8,121 bases of DNA from an uncultured Collinsella sp. (GTDB taxonomy: Bacteria; Actinomycetota; Coriobacteriia; Coriobacteriales; Coriobacteriaceae). The notes under the pieces are model-generated. The model saw only the letters and a list, made by a program, of their open reading frames with translations. It was not told where the DNA came from and did no database searches. The position numbers and the translations under genes were made by a program. Below are positions 1 through 4,996 of this stretch, in pieces (the first letter of the stretch is position 1; each line of letters begins with the position of its first letter). Location of the stretch: positions 1-8,121 of the forward strand of contig URWZ01000062.1 of the NCBI GenBank assembly GCA_900551625.1. Reading direction: 5' to 3'.

Positions 1-2
1 CA

Positions 3-1259
3 CAGGAGCCAAAGCGCGACAACATCGTAAATGTGGTTGTGGGGGCCCGCCGTTGTGGAAAGACGTATCGCCTGTATCAGGAGATGCAGCGGCTTCAGGG
101 CCGGGGCGTCGAGCTTGACCGGATGCTTTACTTTAATTTTGAGGACGAGCGCTTGCGCCCGTATGAGTCATCGCTGCTGGCGGACGTGCTCGACACGTTC
201 TATGCGCTGTATCCTGCTGCTCGAACCGAGGGCGCTTACATTTTCTTTGACGAGATCCAGGAAATTCCCGAATGGGGTGCGTTTCTGCGGCGTGTAGTCG
301 ATACGGAGAAAGCGACCGTCTATGTGACGGGATCTTCTTCCAAGATGCTGTCCTCAGAGCTTAAGAGCGAGTTCAGGGGTCGTTCTCTTATACGGGAGCT
401 TTTTCCGTTGAGTTTTTCGGAATACGTTCGGTATAAGACGGGGAGCGTTTTCGAGCCAGATGCGACCTTTTCCCCAAGCGATGCAGCGCTGCTTCGACAT
501 CATCTGATCGGATATCTTGAACGAGGGGGATTCATCGCGACGCTTGAGCAGACGCCCGCAGACGCGATTCAGCTGCTACAGGAATATGCTTCGCGAACGG
601 TCGCTATGGACGTCATTGAGCGTTACGACGTCAAGAACCCTCGCCTGGCATCGCTGTTCTTGACGCGGTGTATGGCATCTTCGGGACGAGAGCTGTCAGT
701 GAACAAAGTGTACAACGAGTTCAAGAGCAGACAGATACCCGTCAGTCGTAATTCGCTCAGCGATTTACTTGAGTATTATGAGGACGCCTACCTGTTATTT
801 TCTGTGCCGGAGTTCACGCGTTCATTGGCAAATAACATGCGGTCTGCGTCTAAGGTCTACGCTGTCGACCCTGCGATGTTTGGAGCATTCTCTCCCGCAT
901 CGGCATTGGACCAGGGCCAGAGGCTCGAGACCGCAGTGTTCAATGCGCTAAGAAGAAGGACTCCCGCGGTGAGGATCGGATCGGTCTGCCGCCTGCTGAT
1001 CAAAGAGAAGAGCAAAAGCCATGAGGTGGACTTTGTGGCTGGGGACGCGCTTCTCATGCGGGCTTATAGCCTGATTCAGGTGAGTGTGGATATGGCAAGT
1101 GAGAAAACGCGCGAGCGCGAAATTGCCGCGCTTGATGCCTCGATGGCCCAGTTCGATCTTGGCGAGTCGGCAATCGTTACCATGGATGAGCAGGCCGATA
1201 TTCCATGCGAGCACGGTGCGGTACACGTTGTGCCCGCATGGAAGTGGCTCCTTGCCTAA
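3..1259 (+). CDS. AAA+ ATPase with DUF4143-like C-terminus, 5' end missing
   Basis: The frame is open to the left edge: codons from base 3 read QEPKRDNIVN directly into the first possible internal start, so the GTG at 33 is not the true start and the N-terminus lies outside the window. A Walker A motif, GARRCGKT, is at 42-65. A Walker B, IFFDE, is at 240-254 and a sensor-1-like TGSSSK follows near 327-344. The middle holds the winged-helix-like segment usual for DUF4143 proteins. The C-terminal part has EVDF then IQVS, matching the PD-(D/E)xK-like tail of this family, with Ser where a nuclease would have the catalytic Lys. The 418 visible residues are close to full family length, so perhaps 20-40 residues are missing. 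Such ATPases are widespread, often multicopy in gut bacteria, and their role is poorly defined. Codon use (TTT, AGA/AGG, TTA, CGA) is looser than in the other genes here. No partner gene is visible. Confidence 0.9.
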   Translation, partial: QEPKRDNIVNVVVGARRCGKTYRLYQEMQRLQGRGVELDRMLYFNFEDERLRPYESSLLADVLDTFYALYPAARTEGAYIFFDEIQEIPEWGAFLRRVVDTEKATVYVTGSSSKMLSSELKSEFRGRSLIRELFPLSFSEYVRYKTGSVFEPDATFSPSDAALLRHHLIGYLERGGFIATLEQTPADAIQLLQEYASRTVAMDVIERYDVKNPRLASLFLTRCMASSGRELSVNKVYNEFKSRQIPVSRNSLSDLLEYYEDAYLLFSVPEFTRSLANNMRSASKVYAVDPAMFGAFSPASALDQGQRLETAVFNALRRRTPAVRIGSVCRLLIKEKSKSHEVDFVAGDALLMRAYSLIQVSVDMASEKTREREIAALDASMAQFDLGESAIVTMDEQADIPCEHGAVHVVPAWKWLLA

Positions 1260-1275
1260 TCATCTACGGATCTGT

Positions 1276-1300
1276 GGGGCCAGGACCTCCTGGCCCCTTT
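1276..1300 (+). terminator. Intrinsic terminator of the ATPase gene
   Basis: A perfect 9-bp stem, GGGGCCAGG (1276-1284) with CCTGGCCCC (1289-1297), closes a 4-base loop and is followed by TTTAT. It begins 16 bases after the ATPase stop codon. The U tract is short, so termination may be incomplete. On the opposite strand no T run follows the stem, so it fits the + strand gene better than the converging gene at 1333-2835, although the stem could slow both polymerases. Confidence 0.75.
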
Positions 1301-1332
1301 ATCACGGTTGGGGAGCACCATGATGCGCCCGG

Positions 1333-2835
1333 CTAGTCTTGGGCTTTGATGCTCGGCATCAGAATCTGGGCGAGGTAGTCGCATTCGAGCTTGGTGGCGG
1401 CGTCGGCCTTGCCGTCTTTGCCGACCAGCACGTTCTTGATCTGGCTATAGGTGTAGCGGTTGCCGGTCGTGAGCTCGACAAGCTCAATCGCCGTATCCAT
1501 GGGGTAGGTCGACACGGGGTCTTGCGTCCGTCCGTTGATGGTCTGGGGCACCACGTACGGATAGACGGGGCCGCTGGCGTAGACGGTGTAGCCGTTGCCG
1601 AGGTTTGCCGCACCCAAAACCGCGTCGCCCTCATCGGGCGTAAAGCTCTCGCCCTCGCGCACCGCGACGAGCGTCACGAGCGGTGTGTTGGTGTCGCCGT
1701 CCAGATAAATGCACAGCGTGCTGCCGTTTTGCCAAGTCGCGACTTTGCCGTACCACTCAACGGGAATATCGAGCTGATACAGGTCCGTTGCCTTATGTCG
1801 AGCATCGGCGTCGCGGGCCGCCTGTGCCTCGCGGGAGCTCACGGCGTTGACGGCGGCGTCACGGCGCGCGGTTGCCGCCTGCTGGAGCACCTTTGCGACC
1901 GCGGCGGAGTTCACCCCGCCTTCCTCGGCATACTTGGCGGCGGCATCGATCTGGTCGTCAGTCACCGTGTCGGCCGAAGGCACCTTGAGCTTAAAGGTGG
2001 CCTGGGCACTCAAATCCTGCCCATCGCTCTTAATGGTGACCTGCGCCTTGGTGGTCGGCACGGTGTAAATGGTACCGTCGGCTGCGATGGGGGACCCAGC
2101 GATGGAGAGCGTATAGTCGCCAGGCAGCAGCTTAATGCCGCGACCGTGTTCGTCAACGTAGAGCGTTTCGCTCACGGAAGAACCGTCGGAATCCTGGCCG
2201 CTCACCTGCACGGGAATCTTGGAACCAGTTGAGCAGTCGAGCCCTGCGGCATGCACGCCAATCTGCACCGACATCATCGTGTGCGCACTGGCGGCGACAG
2301 CGGCAGCCTGCTCTTGCTGATATCCGTTCCAGGCAGCATAGCCTGCGCCGCCGGCGACGAGCGCGACGGCCACAACGCCGGCAACCATCAGGTTGCGGCG
2401 CTTGGGCGGCATTTTACGATGACGGGCCTCGGCCTCATGTGCCGAAGGAACAGACGGTAGGGGGATATCGCCCATGGCGATGGTCTCGTCCACGGCAGGC
2501 GCGGAGCCCAGGCCGGGAAGCTCGCGGGTGAGCGAATCTTCGGCCGGTAAGCTGTCGAGCAAGATGGTTTCCTCGCTCGTGTCGGATTCGGGCTGGTCGT
2601 CGGCCTCGCATTCGGATTCCTCGCGCTCCGCCTCGTCTTCGGTGGGCGCGGCGCCATCGGCTTTTGCATCCCGATCATCGGGCTGCGCCTCGATTTCCGG
2701 CTCATCCCGCACATCAACGCTCGAATCGTCAAACGCAATCTCGGCCAGTGCGATCTGGTCTAGGCTCTCCAGGGCCTCGGCACACGCTTCTGCATCCTGG
2801 GCCGCGTCCTCTTGGCCCATCATCTCATCTTTCAT
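1333..2835 (-). CDS. Single-pass membrane protein with acidic cytoplasmic tail and large external region, function unknown
   Basis: This 500-residue protein matches no enzyme I recognise. Residues 1-135 are very acidic, rich in D, E, A and S, and probably disordered. A basic patch (RHRKMPPKRR, 138-147) precedes one hydrophobic segment at about 149-168, so the N-terminus should stay in the cytoplasm and residues 170-500 should be outside. Residues 186-286 look beta-rich, with a YVDEHGRGIKLLPGDYTLSI stretch reminiscent of SpaA/carboxypeptidase-regulatory folds. Residues 291-350 are Ala-rich and helical. Residues 352-500 resemble an external domain (IPVEWYGKV start) that I associate from memory with Coriobacteriia surface proteins. 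The chosen ATG has GGGGG four bases upstream (2840-2844). Met5 and Met6 are possible alternative starts but are further from that site. The gene appears monocistronic. Its acidic tail resembles those of cytoplasmic signalling or scaffold proteins, but no FHA or zinc-ribbon motif is seen. The coding call is firm and the function is open. Confidence 0.88.
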   Translation of the reverse strand: MKDEMMGQEDAAQDAEACAEALESLDQIALAEIAFDDSSVDVRDEPEIEAQPDDRDAKADGAAPTEDEAEREESECEADDQPESDTSEETILLDSLPAEDSLTRELPGLGSAPAVDETIAMGDIPLPSVPSAHEAEARHRKMPPKRRNLMVAGVVAVALVAGGAGYAAWNGYQQEQAAAVAASAHTMMSVQIGVHAAGLDCSTGSKIPVQVSGQDSDGSSVSETLYVDEHGRGIKLLPGDYTLSIAGSPIAADGTIYTVPTTKAQVTIKSDGQDLSAQATFKLKVPSADTVTDDQIDAAAKYAEEGGVNSAAVAKVLQQAATARRDAAVNAVSSREAQAARDADARHKATDLYQLDIPVEWYGKVATWQNGSTLCIYLDGDTNTPLVTLVAVREGESFTPDEGDAVLGAANLGNGYTVYASGPVYPYVVPQTINGRTQDPVSTYPMDTAIELVELTTGNRYTYSQIKNVLVGKDGKADAATKLECDYLAQILMPSIKAQD

Positions 2836-2860
2836 ATATCCCCCAAGCTCAATATCGGCT

Positions 2861-2925
2861 CAACACTGTACCCAAAAATGGAGCCATATAAAGCGCGTAT
2901 GAAATATAAGATTTGATTTAACCTG
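2861..2925 (-). promoter_or_regulatory. AT-rich probable promoter region of the surface-protein gene
   Basis: Upstream of the gene starting at 2835, the stretch about 2870-2920 is clearly more AT-rich than its surroundings. On the - strand it contains TTATAT and TTTATAT runs that could serve as -10 boxes. No -35/-10 pair with good match and 16-18 bp spacing could be settled on, so only the region is proposed. The rest of the 2836-3068 gap holds the terminator of the next gene and nothing else I can support. Confidence 0.35.
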
Positions 2926-2957
2926 AGCGCATCGTTCGGCCGCATCCTCGCGGCAGC

Positions 2958-2998
2958 AAAAGGCCCCCGGAACGCGAACGAATCACATTCCGGGGGCT
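2958..2998 (-). terminator. Intrinsic terminator of the tetR/DUF5692 unit
   Basis: A perfect 10-bp inverted repeat, GCCCCCGGAA (2963-2972) and TTCCGGGGGC (2988-2997), encloses a 15-base loop. Read on the - strand the stem is followed by TTTT (complement of AAAA at 2958-2961). It lies about 70 bases beyond the stop of the membrane protein gene at 3069, so it should end that transcript and insulate the next - strand gene. Confidence 0.85.
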
Positions 2999-3068
2999 CT
3001 GCAATGCGTTGAGTTGCGCGGAGCCGGCTATGCTGCTTCGCGCTCAAGCGATGTCTGCGCCAGGCACG

Positions 3069-4076
3069 TTACTCGGCATGCGCGTAATCAACCTTGGCGC
3101 GGCGAGCGGTGGCCTTCTCCCAATCGCTGGTGCCCTCAAAGACATCCTGCTTGTAGGGATTGCGGCCGAGCTTCTTGGCACGGTAGGCGACGTAGATGAT
3201 CGCGGCGACGTTGGCGACCAGCGCGGCGACCGAGACCGCGGTGGCGGCGCCGGGATCGAGCGTGGAGTGCGTCACAAAGATGGACTCCTCCTGGAAGTAC
3301 GGGAACACCTGGGCAAACATGCACCAAATGGCCAGCGTAAAGGCGCGGTTCTGAATCCAGCCGCCCTTGTTCCAGATAAAGGCGGCGACGGTGGGCGCCA
3401 GCAGCAGCGCAAAGCCGCAGAACCAGGAGTGGGTGGGCAGGCAGTTGTAGGTGTAGCAGAAGTTCCAGATATCGTAGGCGATTATGTAGACCCAGGTCAT
3501 GTCGGGCCACAGCATATCGGTCTTGTCCTCGGAGGCGTAGACGCTCCACCAACCGGTCATGCAGAAGATGTTGATGAGACCGGCGATGCCGTTGAACACG
3601 TTGTTCCAGCCGGCCAGCTGCGTAGCACCTTCGGAGGTGACCCAAGTGGACTGGCCCAGGACAAAGAAGTGATAGGCGCTCTCGAAGTCGGACACGACGG
3701 CGATCAAGATGTTGATGGCGACGATCACAAACGGCCACGCGCGGAACCAATGCGCCTTGCCGATCTTTCCCCACTGGTACTTAATGGCGATGAAGCCCCA
3801 GCAACCGGCCAGCGCCGCGTATACCTTGGCGTAGTGGAACCAGCTGTTCTGGTACACATGGGTGGGGTTGATGAGCGCCCACTCGGCGCCCTGCGAGACG
3901 CCGATGGCGATGGCGACGCAGTAGATGGTCATGGCCAGCGGAGCCACGCCAAAGATGATGGCCGCGCCCAGCTTGGTGCGGCGGCCGACCTCGTTGAGCA
4001 CGATCAGGCCAATAAAGACCATGGCCCAGCCGGCCCAGTGGATAAGGGTATCGCTACCCCAAACATCGAACAGCAT
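3069..4076 (-). CDS. Polytopic membrane protein, DUF5692-like
   Basis: The 335-residue protein is strongly hydrophobic, with about nine likely membrane segments (approximate residues 11-28, 37-60, 80-99, 112-130, 158-180, 193-212, 216-236, 243-262, 277-299) and a charged, lysine/arginine-containing C-terminal tail from 299. It is rich in Trp, Tyr and His, including the YNCLPTHSWFCG block at 210-221 between two segments. I recognise it from memory as DUF5692-like, a family of unknown function seen in anaerobic Coriobacteriia. No transporter signature or heme-binding motif can be named. The start is supported by AAAGGAG six bases upstream (4083-4089). It lies 63 bases downstream of the TetR-like gene on the same strand and probably shares its transcript, which suggests the regulator controls it. 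A role as membrane partner of the divergent oxidoreductase, or as permease for the regulator's ligand, is inference only. Confidence 0.88.
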   Translation of the reverse strand: MLFDVWGSDTLIHWAGWAMVFIGLIVLNEVGRRTKLGAAIIFGVAPLAMTIYCVAIAIGVSQGAEWALINPTHVYQNSWFHYAKVYAALAGCWGFIAIKYQWGKIGKAHWFRAWPFVIVAINILIAVVSDFESAYHFFVLGQSTWVTSEGATQLAGWNNVFNGIAGLINIFCMTGWWSVYASEDKTDMLWPDMTWVYIIAYDIWNFCYTYNCLPTHSWFCGFALLLAPTVAAFIWNKGGWIQNRAFTLAIWCMFAQVFPYFQEESIFVTHSTLDPGAATAVSVAALVANVAAIIYVAYRAKKLGRNPYKQDVFEGTSDWEKATARRAKVDYAHAE

Positions 4077-4094
4077 GCTGCTCTCCTTTCACAC

Positions 4095-4122
4095 GCCCGC
4101 GGCCCCTCTTCTGATCGCGGGC
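4095..4122 (-). other. Intergenic mRNA hairpin just upstream of the DUF5692 ribosome binding site
   Basis: A perfect 7-bp inverted repeat, GCCCGCG (4095-4101) with CGCGGGC (4116-4122), has a 14-base loop and lies between the TetR-like gene and the membrane protein gene. On the - strand it is followed by GTGTGAAAGGAG, not a T run, so it is not a normal terminator. It ends six bases before the AAAGGAG site and could affect mRNA stability or expression of the second gene. GC-rich DNA yields such repeats by chance fairly often. Confidence 0.4.
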
Positions 4123-4139
4123 AGTTTGGCCAAATGTCG

Positions 4140-4802
4140 TCAGTTCTGGGGCTTGCGCTCCGGATACTTGGCGGTATAGCCCTCGATGTGGAGCGTCGAG
4201 GCGATGATTTCCTTGACCGTCTCGTCGGGCACATCGGGGTGCGTGCGGATATACATCAAAAGACCCATGATGAGGGTGTAGAACGTCTCGTAGACATGGT
4301 CGATGCGTAGCTCATGATGGGCGACAAAATCCACCACGGTGGTGTCGCAGATATACTGCGCCACGCGCTGGACCACGTTGTGCAGAAAGCCGCCGTAGAG
4401 TGCGCCGCTGTTGGAGGTCAGAGTGTGCGGCAGTTCGTGGCCGCTGGCGACCAGACGCTTAAAGAGCGGCGCGACAGTGTCGAGCGCGCCCTCGATATCG
4501 CCGACGGTGCGGTTGGCATTCCACTGCTCGAGCTCGGAGATAAAGCCGTCGATCGCCTCGTCCATAACAGCGGTGACGGCGGCGTCCATATCGGCAAAGT
4601 AGTGGTAGAAGAGCGAGCGCGTACAGCCGGCTCGCTTGGTCACGGCCGAGACAGATAGATGCGACACGCCCAGCTCGGAACTCACGGTGCGCACGGCGGC
4701 GAGGATCTCGCGACGGCGTTCGTCGCCCGTCAAGCGCTTTGCCGCGCTGTCGGATGCGGGGACGGCATTGACCGCAGGGGTATCTGCTGTGTTGTTGCCC
4801 AT
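4140..4802 (-). CDS. TetR/AcrR-family transcriptional regulator
   Basis: The 220-residue length fits the family. After a flexible N-terminal tail of about 25 residues, residues 27-73 form the TetR DNA-binding domain: RREILAAVRTVSSELGVSHL, then the helix-turn-helix with VTKRAGCTRSLFYHYF at 54-69, which contains the family-typical LFYHYF. Residues 75-210 are the variable helical ligand-binding and dimerisation part, with no recognisable ligand signature. The ATG is preceded by AAAGGCGG at seven bases (4810-4817). The gene is divergent from the 925-residue oxidoreductase and cotranscribed with the membrane protein downstream. The 190-base gap upstream carries two matching palindromes suited to a TetR dimer, so autoregulation and control of the oxidoreductase are likely. 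Family assignment is secure; ligand and sense of regulation are unknown. Confidence 0.93.
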   Translation of the reverse strand: MGNNTADTPAVNAVPASDSAAKRLTGDERRREILAAVRTVSSELGVSHLSVSAVTKRAGCTRSLFYHYFADMDAAVTAVMDEAIDGFISELEQWNANRTVGDIEGALDTVAPLFKRLVASGHELPHTLTSNSGALYGGFLHNVVQRVAQYICDTTVVDFVAHHELRIDHVYETFYTLIMGLLMYIRTHPDVPDETVKEIIASTLHIEGYTAKYPERKPQN

Positions 4803-4861
4803 GCGTTTGCCGCCTTTCGTCCTCTTTTGCCTGACCGTTCGCCTAACAGTCTTGAATATTG

Positions 4862-4876
4862 TTGACGGTTCGTCAA
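4862..4876. promoter_or_regulatory. Candidate TetR operator 1
   Basis: TTGACG-GTT-CGTCAA is a perfect 6-bp inverted repeat with a 3-base centre at 4869, in the divergent control region 60 bases upstream of the TetR-like start. With the second site it repeats the pattern TATTnTTGAC (4857-4866 here), so the two sites are spaced as a 23-bp direct repeat. The assignment to the adjacent regulator is inferred from position and symmetry. Confidence 0.65.
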
Positions 4877-4884
4877 TACTATTT

Positions 4885-4899
4885 TTGACACAATGTCAA
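4885..4899. promoter_or_regulatory. Candidate TetR operator 2
   Basis: TTGACA-CAA-TGTCAA is a perfect 6-bp inverted repeat with a 3-base centre at 4892, the same design as the site at 4862-4876 and 23 bp from it centre to centre. The flanking TATTTTTGAC (4880-4889) matches the flank of site 1. TTGACA could also be read as a -35 hexamer, but no -10 box follows at 16-18 bp on either strand, so the operator reading is preferred. Confidence 0.65.
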
Positions 4900-4918
4900 C
4901 TAATGGCGGGTGAACGGC

Positions 4919-4996
4919 ATGGGGGCATGCCCGGCCTGCAAAAAAGAGGGGCGCTGCGGCCTCGCCGGGCTGTGGCAAGAGAAGGGACAACCATGA
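4919..4996 (+). CDS. Possible 25-residue cysteine-containing leader peptide
   Basis: An ATG at 4919 opens a 25-codon frame beginning M-G-A-C-P-A-C-K-K-E-G-R-C and ending with TGA at 4994-4996. That stop overlaps the oxidoreductase start as ATGA (4993-4996), the classic arrangement for translational coupling. Three cysteines fall in 10 residues (CPAC then C), a pattern that could bind metal or a cluster. A GGTGA Shine-Dalgarno-like sequence (4909-4913) lies five bases before the ATG; an in-frame GTG at 4910 is an alternative start. It lies just downstream of the paired palindromes. The frame is short and could be chance in GC-rich DNA; no homologue can be named. If real it may be a redox- or cysteine-sensing leader or a tiny Fe-S partner. 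Confidence 0.3.
   Translation: MGACPACKKEGRCGLAGLWQEKGQP
4979..4986 (+). promoter_or_regulatory. Ribosome binding site fixing the oxidoreductase start
   Basis: GAGAAGGG lies six bases before the ATG at 4993. This decides the start: the frame stays open upstream to an ATG at 4636, but that extension would run antisense through the TetR-like gene and across both palindromes, and its other upstream ATG codons have poorer spacing. Confidence 0.7.

Noticed and set aside
1339..2232. 297-codon open frame on the + strand
   Set aside because: It is antisense to the surface-protein gene, with no motif and mirror-type composition.
2832..3047. 71-codon open frame on the - strand upstream of the surface protein
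   Set aside because: It runs across the terminator hairpin at 2958-2998, has no ribosome binding site and no recognisable features.
3009..4310. 433-codon open frame on the + strand
   Set aside because: It is antisense to the membrane protein and TetR-like genes; its low-complexity Gly/Asp/Val/His composition is the usual mirror of G/C-ending codons.
4831..4846. Third copy of the operator (CTGACCGTTCGCC)
   Set aside because: Its left half and centre resemble site 1, but the right half does not complete a palindrome and its spacing does not follow the 23-bp period; at most a degenerate half-site.
4885..4890. TTGACA as a -35 promoter hexamer
   Set aside because: No acceptable -10 box lies 16-18 bp downstream on the + strand, nor for the mirrored copy on the - strand. 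Its perfect dyad symmetry fits an operator better. The actual promoters in 4803-4992 could not be placed.
4636..4992. 119-residue N-terminal extension of the oxidoreductase from an ATG at 4636
   Set aside because: It would run antisense through the TetR-like gene and across both palindromes, and its peptide has no family features. The ATG at 4993 has a good ribosome binding site.
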